DNA of 64,000 nt from Mucilaginibacter rivuli (lineage in GTDB: Bacteria; Bacteroidota; Bacteroidia; Sphingobacteriales; Sphingobacteriaceae): positions 186,001 to 250,000 of the forward strand of contig NZ_JAHXPQ010000003.1 of assembly GCF_019391655.1 (NCBI RefSeq). The letters are read 5' to 3'. The first letter of the stretch is position 1. Each line of letters begins with the position of its first letter. The position numbers and the translations under genes are program-made. The notes beneath the pieces were generated by a model. It did no database searches. It worked only from the letters and a program-made list of their open reading frames with translations, and was not told the origin of the DNA. This document shows positions 34,848 to 44,223 of the stretch, piece after piece.

Positions 34848-36476
34848 CTAAGTCTGTATCACCCCCACATTAAACGCCTTCTCAATCGGCGCGTGATTAG
34901 CTGCCTCTATCCCCATCGAAATCACTTTACGGGTTTCCAGCGGGTCGATGATTCCATCAACCCATAAGCGTGCGGCGGCGTAGTATGGTGTGGTTTGGGT
35001 GTTGTAGCGGTCGGTAATTTCTTTGAGCAATTCGTCTTCCTGTTCTTTGCTAATCACTTCCCCTTTTGCTACCATGCCCGATGTGCGCATCTGCAGCAGC
35101 GTTTTAGCCGCTTGCGAACCACCCATTACCGCCAGTTTGGCCGATGGCCAGGCGTATATCAATCGTGGATCATAAGCTTTGCCACACATGGCATAATTGC
35201 CCGCGCCGTAGCTGTTGCCTATGATGAAGGTGAATTTAGGCACCACGGAGTTTGCCACCGCGTTCACCATTTTGGCGCCGTCTTTTATAATTCCCCCCTG
35301 TTCTGAGCGGCTGCCTACCATAAAGCCGGTAACATCCTGCAAAAACACCAGTGGTATTTTCTTTTGGTTACAGTTCATGATAAAGCGTGTGGCTTTATCC
35401 GCCGAATCAGAATAGATCACACCGCCAAACTGCATCTCCCCCTTTTTGCTTTTGAGTACAATGCGCTGGTTGGCCACAATACCTACCGCCCAGCCATCCA
35501 CACGGCCCAGGCCACAGATGATGGATTGACCGTAACCATCTTTATATTCCTCAAATTCTGACTCATCTACTAACCGTTTGATGATCTCCATCATATCGTA
35601 AGGCTTTTCGCGATTTTCAGGAATGATGCCGTAAATATCTTCCTGTTTCAGTGCGGGTAATTTAGGCTTAACACGATCGAAACCCGCTTTGTTGTAATCG
35701 CCTACCTTATCCATTATATTGCGTATAGCATCTAAGCAAGCGGCATCATTGGGCATTTTATAATCGGTAACGCCGGATATTTCGCAGTGGGTAGTAGCGC
35801 CGCCGAGGGTTTCGTTATCCACATCTTCCCCTATGGCCGACTTAACGAGATACGATCCCGCAAGGAAAACTGAACCCGTACCATCTACGATCATGGCCTC
35901 ATCACTCATAATGGGCAGGTAAGCGCCACCCGCCACGCATGAGCCCATAATGGCCGATATCTGGATGATACCGCTGCTGCTCATGATGGCATTATTTCGA
36001 AATATCCTTCCAAAGTGCTCCTTGTCGGGAAATATCTCATCCTGCAAAGGCAAAAATACACCGGCCGAGTCAACAAGATAGATAATAGGCAAACGGTTTT
36101 CCATGGCTATCTCCTGCGCGCGCAGGTTTTTCTTGGCCGTCATCGGGAACCAGGCACCAGCCTTTACCGTGGCATCATTAGCCACAATAACACATTGCCT
36201 GCCCGATACATAACCAATACCACAAACCACACCTGCAGATGGGCAGCCGCCGTACTCGGCATACATGCCTTCGGCAGCGAGTGCGCCTACTTCCAGCCAG
36301 GGTTTATCTTTATCGATTAAATAAGCAACACGCTCACGGGCCAGCATTTTGCCTTTTTCCTTTTGTTTGGCGGCCGCCTTTTCGCCCCCACCAACAAATA
36401 CCTTTTTGAGTTTGGTTTTAAGGTCATAAACTAACTGTTTATTGATGTCTTCGTTCTTATTAAAATCGATGTTCAT
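34848..36476 (-). CDS. Acyl-CoA carboxylase, carboxyltransferase (beta) subunit
   Basis: About 542 residues from the Met at 36476; the one at 36488 adds four. Crotonase-fold carboxyltransferase with VDSAGVFLPLQDEIFPD, MGSCVAGGAYLPIMSDEA, the acyl-CoA oxyanion region, and QDVTGFMVGSRSEQGGIIK in the C-terminal half. Nearest in type to methylcrotonyl-CoA or propionyl-CoA carboxylase beta. The biotin-carrying alpha subunit is not nearby. Its C-terminal 18 residues exist again at 33868 in diverged form. Confidence 0.9.
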   Translation of the reverse strand: MNIDFNKNEDINKQLVYDLKTKLKKVFVGGGEKAAAKQKEKGKMLARERVAYLIDKDKPWLEVGALAAEGMYAEYGGCPSAGVVCGIGYVSGRQCVIVANDATVKAGAWFPMTAKKNLRAQEIAMENRLPIIYLVDSAGVFLPLQDEIFPDKEHFGRIFRNNAIMSSSGIIQISAIMGSCVAGGAYLPIMSDEAMIVDGTGSVFLAGSYLVKSAIGEDVDNETLGGATTHCEISGVTDYKMPNDAACLDAIRNIMDKVGDYNKAGFDRVKPKLPALKQEDIYGIIPENREKPYDMMEIIKRLVDESEFEEYKDGYGQSIICGLGRVDGWAVGIVANQRIVLKSKKGEMQFGGVIYSDSADKATRFIMNCNQKKIPLVFLQDVTGFMVGSRSEQGGIIKDGAKMVNAVANSVVPKFTFIIGNSYGAGNYAMCGKAYDPRLIYAWPSAKLAVMGGSQAAKTLLQMRTSGMVAKGEVISKEQEDELLKEITDRYNTQTTPYYAAARLWVDGIIDPLETRKVISMGIEAANHAPIEKAFNVGVIQT

Positions 36477-36536
36477 AAAGGCGGTCAATTGGAAAATATA
36501 AAATTGATGAAAAATTATGGGATTAGGTATGCAATA

Positions 36537-37103
36537 CTAATGCATACATCCCATATAAATATCCGCTTTAAGAACAAACGAGCTGGCAGATGTTTTTTTA
36601 AGAAGTACTAAAGCGCTATCGGCACTACTTTTCTTTTCGTAAATACCTGATAACAAAGCCATCATTTTTTCATTTGACGAGCCCTTATATGCATTCAAAT
36701 ATTCAATGCTCAGGCTTTCACCTTCACCACGCCGTAAAAAGTAATCACCCGCATAAATTTCGTCGGGGTCATTATCTGGTAGCTGTATTAAGTTTTTTTT
36801 GGGGTTATAAAACCGGCCGAGGGTATCTATTTTAATTTTGAGGGGTTTATTAATGGATATCATTTTTTGATGAAGTACATCATAATTTAAACCGGTATCG
36901 GCAATTACAATATAATATGGCAGTATTTCCGATTCCGCGTTATCATCTGTAGTGGCTTTATAACTTTGAGTTACATGGGTCACCTTTTTAGTATGCAGCG
37001 GAGCCGTACTAAACTTGGTTTGCAGTTCACCGGCTTTGCCTCGGTCACCCGAGTGGCATGCGGGTAACAGTGCAACACACAACAATAAAAAAGCTTTATT
37101 CAT
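36537..37103 (-). CDS. Putative lipoprotein of unknown function
   Basis: 188 residues. MNKAFLLLCVALLPAC is a signal with lipobox (Cys16). The mature part is polar with no motif I recognise; the tail MALLSGIYEKKSSADSALVLLKK resembles one helical repeat. 23 nt before it on the same strand is the LprI-like gene, so they may be co-transcribed. Confidence 0.65.
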   Translation of the reverse strand: MNKAFLLLCVALLPACHSGDRGKAGELQTKFSTAPLHTKKVTHVTQSYKATTDDNAESEILPYYIVIADTGLNYDVLHQKMISINKPLKIKIDTLGRFYNPKKNLIQLPDNDPDEIYAGDYFLRRGEGESLSIEYLNAYKGSSNEKMMALLSGIYEKKSSADSALVLLKKTSASSFVLKADIYMGCMH

Positions 37104-37126
37104 TACACTAATATAACCTTACAGGT

Positions 37127-37687
37127 TTAATTATACAACCCGGCGTAATACTTCCATAATTTAAGTGCTCTTTCTTTTATTAGCTCCATATAATGCGATG
37201 ACCGAAAGTTTGATTGAATTGTACCACCACCGGAGTACTCATCCTGGGTAAGCATGCCGTAAAGTTTCAACTCATTATCGCGATAAGCCAGCCAGCTGCG
37301 CTGTGCTGTCAATAAAACAGCTTTGTCTTTTGGTTTTAATTTGGCCGATAACAGTTTGTAATATTTGTTCATCAGTACATCGTATTTGGCGGCCGCATCA
37401 TAAACTATCTTATTCATGCCGGTTGTTGAATAATCGTAATCCATCGCTTTATTCAAAAAACGCTCTATCTTAAAGGTATCCGTACAAAACTTTACCGATT
37501 CATCAAACTTATCGGTCCGCTCCTGCGTTTCCTTTTCCAGTTTTACCAAAAACACGGGTATTTCCTTTTCAATTTCAGCATTTATCTTCTTTTCTATAGC
37601 GGGGGTTATGGGTGTAGGTCCATCGTGCTTTTGTGCAAAAGTAAGAGTCGAAAAAAGCAATATCACCGGCAGCAAATAGTATTTCAT
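37127..37687 (-). CDS. Exported LprI-like (DUF1311) protein
   Basis: 186 residues from the Met at 37687 (MKYYLLPVILLFSTLTFAQ), a signal peptide; the frame before it overlaps the divergent GH5 start region. The C-terminal domain has YKLLSAKLKPKDKAVLLTAQRSWLAYRDNE, characteristic of DUF1311, the family of the lysozyme inhibitor LprI. The N-terminal ~70 residues are charged helix. Envelope protection is possible from family membership only. Confidence 0.75.
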   Translation of the reverse strand: MKYYLLPVILLFSTLTFAQKHDGPTPITPAIEKKINAEIEKEIPVFLVKLEKETQERTDKFDESVKFCTDTFKIERFLNKAMDYDYSTTGMNKIVYDAAAKYDVLMNKYYKLLSAKLKPKDKAVLLTAQRSWLAYRDNELKLYGMLTQDEYSGGGTIQSNFRSSHYMELIKERALKLWKYYAGLYN

Positions 37688-37721
37688 TTTATCGTTATAA
37701 TTGTAATACAATATTACAGCT

Positions 37722-39077
37722 ATGCGTTCACCCTGCAAAACCCATCAACTTAAAAGGTTTACCTGTGCTCTTGTTTTTTTCACCTTTTCGGGGATGACAG
37801 CCTTTGCTCAACACGTGTATGTGCGTGCGCTGGAGCACCACTTTATAATTGGCAGCAAAATCTACCAATATATTGGTGCAAACTACTGGTACGGTGGTTT
37901 GCTAAGCGTTGTAAAAGGCGAATCGGGCAAGAGGCGTATACAAACCGAGCTTGACTTCCTGAAAAACAATGGCGTAACCAACCTACGCGTTATGGTTGGC
38001 GCCGAAGGTTTAAGTACATACCCTTTCCGCGTGCCGGAATCCAACCAACCTGAGCAAGGGGTTTATGACGACAAGCTGATGATCGGCCTGGATTACCTGC
38101 TGCAGGAAATGGGCAAACGCAAAATGAAAGCCGTACTGTTTTTAACCAATACCTGGGAATGGAGCGGCGGCTTTGGCCAATACCTGCAATGGAACGGCTA
38201 CGGCCCACAGCCCCTGCCAAAAACACCCGAATATAGCTGGGATAAATCAAAAGCATACATTACCCAATTTTTTAACTGCGATAACTGCAAGGCCGCACTG
38301 GATAGGTACATCAAACATATTATTACCCGCAAAAATACCTTCAGTGGTTTTAAATATGCGGACGACCCTGCAATTATGGCCTGGGAGCTCTGCAACGAGC
38401 CACGACCAATGGGTACGGCGAATACGCCTTTATATGTGCAATGGATAAGCCACACGGCGGCGCTCATTAAATCTATAGATAAAAACCACCTTGTAACCAC
38501 CGGCAGTGAGGGTGATATTGCTACGGATAATAACATGGATGTTTACCAGGCCGTGCATGCCGATAAAAATATTGATTACCTTACCATCCACATCTGGCCA
38601 AAAAACTGGCAGTGGTTTAAGGATACATCGATAATTGCCGGCATGCCAACCATTATTAGCAACACAAAAAACTATATTGATAAACACGTAGCAGTTGCCC
38701 GAAAACTAAATAAGCCTTTAGTGATAGAGGAGTTTGGCCTGCCCAGGGATAAACATTCATTCGATATTAAATCGAGCACCAATTCGCGCGATGGCTATTA
38801 TACCTATTTGCTGATGCAATGGCTGCAAAGTAAAAACAATCATGATGTAATAAACGGACTAAATTTTTGGGCCTTCGGCGGAATAGCAAGGCCTATACCC
38901 GGCCAATTATTCTGGAAACCAGGCGATGATTACATGGGCGACCCACCACAGGAAGAACAAGGGCTGAACGCTGTATTCGATTCGGATGTCTCGACGTGGA
39001 AGATCATCAGAGGTGCAGCGGGTATAAAAAGCAAGCCTGTTGTGGCAAGGCACGGCAACAAAAAAGCCTTTCGATAA
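37722..39077 (+). CDS. GH5 endo-beta-1,4-mannanase (subfamily 7-like)
   Basis: A 451-residue secreted enzyme with a signal peptide (CALVFFTFSGMTAFAQ). GH5 fold: YQYIGANYWYGGLLS start, NLRVMVGAEGLS, acid/base Glu in AWELCNEPR, and nucleophile Glu in LVIEEFGLPR. LTIHIWPKNW is typical of mannanases. It probably cleaves plant or fungal mannan outside the cell or in the periplasm. No susCD pair is adjacent, so it stands outside a polysaccharide locus. The stop codon lies inside the terminator stem. Confidence 0.88.
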   Translation: MRSPCKTHQLKRFTCALVFFTFSGMTAFAQHVYVRALEHHFIIGSKIYQYIGANYWYGGLLSVVKGESGKRRIQTELDFLKNNGVTNLRVMVGAEGLSTYPFRVPESNQPEQGVYDDKLMIGLDYLLQEMGKRKMKAVLFLTNTWEWSGGFGQYLQWNGYGPQPLPKTPEYSWDKSKAYITQFFNCDNCKAALDRYIKHIITRKNTFSGFKYADDPAIMAWELCNEPRPMGTANTPLYVQWISHTAALIKSIDKNHLVTTGSEGDIATDNNMDVYQAVHADKNIDYLTIHIWPKNWQWFKDTSIIAGMPTIISNTKNYIDKHVAVARKLNKPLVIEEFGLPRDKHSFDIKSSTNSRDGYYTYLLMQWLQSKNNHDVINGLNFWAFGGIARPIPGQLFWKPGDDYMGDPPQEEQGLNAVFDSDVSTWKIIRGAAGIKSKPVVARHGNKKAFR

Positions 39078-39092
39078 AATATCGAAAGGCTT
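39064..39092. terminator. Bidirectional terminator between GH5 and trxB
   Basis: Perfect 13-bp stem AAGCCTTTCGATA (39064-39076) with TATCGAAAGGCTT (39080-39092), 3-nt loop. It includes the last codons and TAA of the GH5 gene. Confidence 0.85.
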
Positions 39093-39113
39093 GCTAATTT
39101 TATATTGACTTAC

Positions 39114-40070
39114 TTAGGCTGTTACCACATGCTCTTTAGCAGCCAGGTAACGCTCGGCTTCCAGGGCTGCCATACAACCTGTACCGGCAGCTGTAATGGC
39201 CTGGCGGTAAATATGGTCTTGCGCATCGCCGCAGGCAAATACACCTTCAACATTGGTTTGGGTAGAATCGGGATGGGTGATGATGTACCCGGTTTCGTCC
39301 ATTTTAATCCAGCCTTTAAAAATATCAGTGTTAGGTTTGTGGCCAATGGCTACAAAGAAGCCCGTTACATCCAATACCTTTTCTTCCTGTGTTTTGTTGT
39401 TGAGGATACGTACACCTGTTACGCCGGTATCATTGCCGATGATCTCGGTGGTTTCACTGTTGTAAATGATCTCGATGTTTTTGGTGTGCTGCACACGGTG
39501 AACCATCGCTTTTGAAGCACGGAACTCATCGCGCCTAACCAGCATATATACTTTACGGCATAATTTGGCTAAATAGGTAGCTTCTTCGGCGGCGGTGTCG
39601 CCTGCTCCTACTATCGCCACATCTTGTCCGCGGAAAAAGAAACCATCGCAAACAGCACATGCCGAAACACCAAATCCATTATATTTTTGCTCCGAATCCA
39701 AACCTAACCATTTAGCAGATGCGCCGGTTGAGATGATCACCGTATCGGCAGTAATGGTTTTAGACTCATCAACTACAACCTTGTGTGGTAAGGATGAAAA
39801 ATCGACCGAGCTAACATAGCCATACCGGATATCGGTGCCAAAACGTTCGGCTTGCTTGCGCAGGTCTTCCATCATTTCGGGGCCCATGATACCGTTGGGG
39901 TAACCCGGAAAATTATCTACATCGGTAGTTTGGGTAAGCTGGCCACCGGCAAGCAAACCTGTATAAACAACAGGTTTCATATCAGCGCGCGCAGCGTAAA
40001 TAGCAGCAGTATATCCCGCCGGACCGGAGCCTATAATAAGGCATTTAATATGTTCAATTTCTTCAGACAT
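39114..40070 (-). CDS. trxB: Thioredoxin reductase
   Basis: 318 residues from the Met at 40070 (MSEEIEHIKCLIIGSGPAGYTAA); upstream residues of the longer frame are not family-like. FAD site GSGPAGYTAAIYAAR (~14-28), redox pair C-A-V-C in SACAVCDGFFF (~135-145), NADPH site AIVGAGDTAAEEATYL, and C-terminal GVFACGDAQD. It keeps thioredoxin reduced with NADPH. It stands alone between a terminator and the TonB-receptor gene. Confidence 0.95.
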   Translation of the reverse strand: MSEEIEHIKCLIIGSGPAGYTAAIYAARADMKPVVYTGLLAGGQLTQTTDVDNFPGYPNGIMGPEMMEDLRKQAERFGTDIRYGYVSSVDFSSLPHKVVVDESKTITADTVIISTGASAKWLGLDSEQKYNGFGVSACAVCDGFFFRGQDVAIVGAGDTAAEEATYLAKLCRKVYMLVRRDEFRASKAMVHRVQHTKNIEIIYNSETTEIIGNDTGVTGVRILNNKTQEEKVLDVTGFFVAIGHKPNTDIFKGWIKMDETGYIITHPDSTQTNVEGVFACGDAQDHIYRQAITAAGTGCMAALEAERYLAAKEHVVTA

Positions 40071-40180
40071 TCTATTCGGATATAATGGGTACAAAGCTAC
40101 ATTTTTAACACCAGCAAGCCAATAGGTATTAGTCAACATAGTGACATTAATAGCTTACATGTTATCAACAAATGGAGCGT

Positions 40181-42340
40181 TTATAACACTTTTATTCTGA
40201 TACCCGCGTTAACCACTACCCCATCCAGCGGCGCATAAATATCCCGGAAAACCGGACGCGTTATACTACCGGTATAAATGTTGTCCCAACGCGTTTGGCG
40301 GCGGTCGGTAAGGTTTTCGCAATTCACATAGATATCCAGGTGTTTCCACATTTTTTGAATAAGTAAGCCAAATGTGAGATAGTCCTTACCGATAGTACCA
40401 TCATTCAATAATTGTTGCCCGGTGTAAAAAGCTTCCGCTCCTGCTCTAAAGCTGCCTTCAACCTCGTAGGTCAAATCAAAACTCACACGATTTTCTGGCG
40501 TTAATGGCTGTGTGGATGTGATGCCATTGTAATGCAGTTTGGTATCCGTATAGGTATAGCCAAGATAAATACCCAACCCATCGGCAGTAAGCTTGATATT
40601 GGTTTCGCCACCCCGGGTGTAAATATTACCGGGAGCATTAATAAACGTATTGTTTACCAAAAGGATGGGATGATCTACATAGGTGTAAAAAAACAACTGG
40701 TTAAAAGTAAGGTAGCAATCGCCAAGAGGGCCACGGTAAGTAACATCAGCATTGGCACCGTATGATTGCTCGGCTTTGGTTTGGGTGAATGATATGGGTT
40801 GGATATGTTGATAGCCATCGGCCTCGCTTACATCGTTAAATAAGGCTGGCATTTTATAGCCAAGGCCCCCACCTATTCGGCTGGTAAAATGCTCATTTAT
40901 CTTAAACAAGGCATTAACGCGTGGTAAAACAAATATACCTTTGCCTTCTGCCGGGCTATTATAGTCCACACGCAAACCACTTTCTAATGAGAAAACATTA
41001 TTTGCCTTAAAATTATTTTGACCGAAAACACCCAAAGTAGTTAAATTATAATTAAGATTATTGAGGGGTGCCTGTGCAGAAAAAATGTCGGTCAACAGGT
41101 TTACACCTGTTACCCAATTAGCTTTTTTACCGTTCCTTACGTAATTCACCTCGCTAAAGGACGACCATTGCGTACCCTTAAAAACAGAGCCGGGTTCCGC
41201 CAAACGGCGATCAAAATAACCAATGGTATTTTTTAAATTAATGCTGGCAGCAGCATCTATTGTATGGGTAAAGGATAGTTGTGTGCTGCTGCGATAGCTT
41301 TCATTCCGTTCAAAGTATTGGTGAGTATTATCGGCATTGCCGTTAATAAGCTGCACATCGCCGCCAAAACGGTTCTCGTAAGTGGTATTAAAACCTATCC
41401 AGCCTTTGTTATTGTCATCCAAATACAAAAACAGTTTTGGATTAACCGTGAATCGATTTGTTTGCGGGATAGCCGTAAAACCCGTTGCAGAAGGATCATA
41501 AGCACCATTATAGTTATACGAACCGAATACCGTTACCCCCGTATGCTTCCATTTTTGCGAGTAAAATACACTGGCATCTGCACCATTGGCACTGGTGCCA
41601 TTCAATAAAAAAGTAAGCTCAGGTTTGGCAACGGGTGTTTTGCTGATGAGGTTTACGAGGCCCGCTATAGCGCCGCCACCGTATAGTGTTGATGCCGAGC
41701 CTTTAATGTACTCCACCTGTTTCAGATCCAGCGGACTGATCTGCAACAAACTCAAGCCACCCGAAAAGCCCTGGTACATGGGCATACCGTCTTTTAATAG
41801 TTGGGTATAGCGGCTATCCAAACCCTGTATGCGCACATTGGCCGAGCCGCTTACCGCGGATGTGGCCTGAACGGCAATACCCGTACTTTCCTGCAGCAGC
41901 ATCTTGATATCTCCCGGGCGCATAGTTCCTTTTTCATCAAGCTCTTCGGCAGGCAGGGCTTCTATGCGTGTGGCAATATCGCTAAGGTTTTGGTTGGTAC
42001 GTGTAGTTTGAATGGTTACTTCGGCCAGTTCGCCACCCTGTGGTTCAAGGTATATTTCGGTAACGCTATCCGGGTTTTTCATTGGGAATGTAATTCCCTT
42101 ATCGGTTTTGCTATACCCGATATATGAAAAAACGATTTCGAAGTTCCCGTTAGGTACACTCAGTGTGAGGTGGCCTGTTGTATCGGTTGTAGTGCCGAGT
42201 TTTAGTGCGGCTATGTAAGCGCTGGCACCAATTAATGGCTGTTTGGTTTTATCATCGCGGATGATGGCGCGGAACGTGTTTTGGCCATAAGCCATAGTAA
42301 TATATAGCAATGCGGGTAACAGCAATAGTAGCTTCTTCAT
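40181..42340 (-). CDS. TonB-dependent receptor
   Basis: 719 residues. Signal peptide to YGQ (~20), carboxypeptidase-regulatory-like domain (~22-108), plug domain (LPAEELDEKGTMRPGDIKMLLQ; VRIQGLDSRYTQLLKDGMPMY; SASTLYGGGAIAGLVNLISK), then a ~500-residue 22-strand barrel with C-terminal GIRIKVL. It imports a scarce ligand over the outer membrane. The His-rich protein encoded just upstream suggests a metal or metal chelate; no SusD is present. Confidence 0.9.
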   Translation of the reverse strand: MKKLLLLLPALLYITMAYGQNTFRAIIRDDKTKQPLIGASAYIAALKLGTTTDTTGHLTLSVPNGNFEIVFSYIGYSKTDKGITFPMKNPDSVTEIYLEPQGGELAEVTIQTTRTNQNLSDIATRIEALPAEELDEKGTMRPGDIKMLLQESTGIAVQATSAVSGSANVRIQGLDSRYTQLLKDGMPMYQGFSGGLSLLQISPLDLKQVEYIKGSASTLYGGGAIAGLVNLISKTPVAKPELTFLLNGTSANGADASVFYSQKWKHTGVTVFGSYNYNGAYDPSATGFTAIPQTNRFTVNPKLFLYLDDNNKGWIGFNTTYENRFGGDVQLINGNADNTHQYFERNESYRSSTQLSFTHTIDAAASINLKNTIGYFDRRLAEPGSVFKGTQWSSFSEVNYVRNGKKANWVTGVNLLTDIFSAQAPLNNLNYNLTTLGVFGQNNFKANNVFSLESGLRVDYNSPAEGKGIFVLPRVNALFKINEHFTSRIGGGLGYKMPALFNDVSEADGYQHIQPISFTQTKAEQSYGANADVTYRGPLGDCYLTFNQLFFYTYVDHPILLVNNTFINAPGNIYTRGGETNIKLTADGLGIYLGYTYTDTKLHYNGITSTQPLTPENRVSFDLTYEVEGSFRAGAEAFYTGQQLLNDGTIGKDYLTFGLLIQKMWKHLDIYVNCENLTDRRQTRWDNIYTGSITRPVFRDIYAPLDGVVVNAGIRIKVL

Positions 42341-42388
42341 TAAAATGATTTAAAGTGTAAAACGAAATTTAATTAATTCAGGATGTGC

Positions 42389-42784
42389 TTAACTGAGTGG
42401 AGGCCTGAACAATTCGTTTTGATAATCGGAGGTGTGGATGTTTTCGCGCTGCAACGGAAAAATTTTAAAGATAACCGGAAGGTGCAGCGCTATGGCATGA
42501 AGGCTAAAAAACACAATAGTAAGCGAAGTTGCCTGGTGTTGAAATTGTAAACCCGATTCGTCATGCGGGGAAGCATCGTGCTTATTATGCCCGAACAGCT
42601 CTTTGCCGTGCAGCAGGTAATCGCCAATAAAATCAATAACATCAGGGTCTTCCTTCACCACTTTGGTGTAGGTTTGGTACATACCCGGCAGATCAGCCGC
42701 GAGCGAGAAATCGCCCAAGGGCAATAACGTGCTACCTGCTAAAAACAGGCATGTTAACATTAAGCAGGCAACGCGGGTGAACAT
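42389..42784 (-). CDS. Small His-rich envelope protein before the TonB receptor
   Basis: 131 residues; N-terminal signal-like helix (LMLTCLFLAGSTLLPLGDFS), a central segment with several His (HNKHDASPHDESGLQFQHQ, ~73-91), then a hydrophobic helix (TIVFFSLHAIALHLPVIFKIF). It precedes the TonB-receptor gene by 48 nt on the same strand. The His-rich loop and this context suggest metal handling; no named family. Confidence 0.7.
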   Translation of the reverse strand: MFTRVACLMLTCLFLAGSTLLPLGDFSLAADLPGMYQTYTKVVKEDPDVIDFIGDYLLHGKELFGHNKHDASPHDESGLQFQHQATSLTIVFFSLHAIALHLPVIFKIFPLQRENIHTSDYQNELFRPPLS

Positions 42785-42823
42785 GGCGACAAATCTACTC
42801 AGACTTTCTGTAAAAAAGCTGAT

Positions 42824-44170
42824 CTATTTGGCTTGTTCCAATAGATTTCCTTTTTCGCTAAAAAGCAGGTATTGGCCGTTAAATATATCATCCCGCTGCT
42901 TTTTCAATATATCATCAGGAATATTTGCAGCTTCATCGCCGCTATGGGCAAGTAATACCAACTTATTATCGGTTAATAACAACCAATGGCTTTCGCACAA
43001 TAGTCCGGGTTTGTGATGTACTACCTCGAAATATATGGCCTGGGTAAGATCGTACCCTTTCAATTGATGAAGGTGATCGTGAACATATTTGTCATCTAAC
43101 CAGGATGTTGTATTGAAAAAATATTGCCACGGAAAAATAATAGTAACGCCTTCCTTGTTGATACAATGGTCGAAAACAAAATTATGCCTGCCAACATACA
43201 TTGCGATGGAGTCGCGGTGACGGATGAGCCTTTCTATGCTTTTCTCATCCTCAATATTAACCACCGCTTTTAAAAACATATTTTGGGGTAGCAACGTGCT
43301 CGATAAATAGCATTCATCGCCTCCATTGGCATTGTGCTGGGAAAAGGTAACACCAAAATTAGCTTTCAAAAAAGCTAAATTAACCGGATGATCATGAAAC
43401 CAGTTATCATATTCGAATATATTCTTGGCAAATTTTGTATATATATAATTGGTAACCAGTTGAGGAAAATAGGTACCCTTCATACGCAGTCGGTTTGAAT
43501 AATATAAACCGGGGTCGGTAACCTCAACAAAAAAGTTGGTGATCGACATGTCGTAGCTCTCAACTTTATTTACTTTCCAGGGCAGCATATAGTACACTTG
43601 CCTGTAACTTTCTATTTTAACAGTATCATTGTTTTTTCCAATGATGTGTATACCGCAAAAAGGGCCGTCGTCAGTCCAGCTATCATGCTGTAAAGCCTCT
43701 ATGGCAACTTTAATTGTGCTATCAGAATAATATTTTTCAAATCTCCCTTTCCATTTTTTTGGCACCCACCCCGCGTGCAATGAAGTATCGTTATACGTTA
43801 TAAGTGTTTGGGCAGATATATTAAAGTCTTTCCAGTTCAATCGTGGTTTAATATGTTGCGCACTCATCAATAACGATTGCAAAACATCCAGACTCACTTT
43901 TTTAATATACTTATGGCTTATTGCCATTTCTTTTTTAGCGTCGTCCTCGTGTTTATCGTGCCACATTGAACTTAACGAAAAATATTCCCGGTAACATATC
44001 CAATTACCGCCTTCGTTAAAAATACTATATTTAGCTTCGTGACCACCGCCCAAGCCGCCGCCCCGGTCAATCAGGTCGATCTTTTTTACATTATTAAGAA
44101 CCAGTGTTTGTTGTGCAAAGCAAATAGTACTAATAAATAAGCACAGTATAAACAGGAATCTAAAGCGCAT
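42824..44170 (-). CDS. Large exported protein of unknown function
   Basis: 448 residues with signal peptide LFILCLFISTICFAQ. A Gly/His patch GGGLGGGHEAKY follows at ~40-50. Many Trp, Tyr and His are spread through the protein. I find no repeat, membrane helix after the signal, or motif I can name. It ends 39 nt from the His-rich protein start on the same strand, so may be co-transcribed with it and the receptor. Confidence 0.65.
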   Translation of the reverse strand: MRFRFLFILCLFISTICFAQQTLVLNNVKKIDLIDRGGGLGGGHEAKYSIFNEGGNWICYREYFSLSSMWHDKHEDDAKKEMAISHKYIKKVSLDVLQSLLMSAQHIKPRLNWKDFNISAQTLITYNDTSLHAGWVPKKWKGRFEKYYSDSTIKVAIEALQHDSWTDDGPFCGIHIIGKNNDTVKIESYRQVYYMLPWKVNKVESYDMSITNFFVEVTDPGLYYSNRLRMKGTYFPQLVTNYIYTKFAKNIFEYDNWFHDHPVNLAFLKANFGVTFSQHNANGGDECYLSSTLLPQNMFLKAVVNIEDEKSIERLIRHRDSIAMYVGRHNFVFDHCINKEGVTIIFPWQYFFNTTSWLDDKYVHDHLHQLKGYDLTQAIYFEVVHHKPGLLCESHWLLLTDNKLVLLAHSGDEAANIPDDILKKQRDDIFNGQYLLFSEKGNLLEQAK

Positions 44171-44223
44171 ATTTTTGAAGTTTACATAAAGATACTTTCA
44201 GATATTATATTCCATAAAAAATC

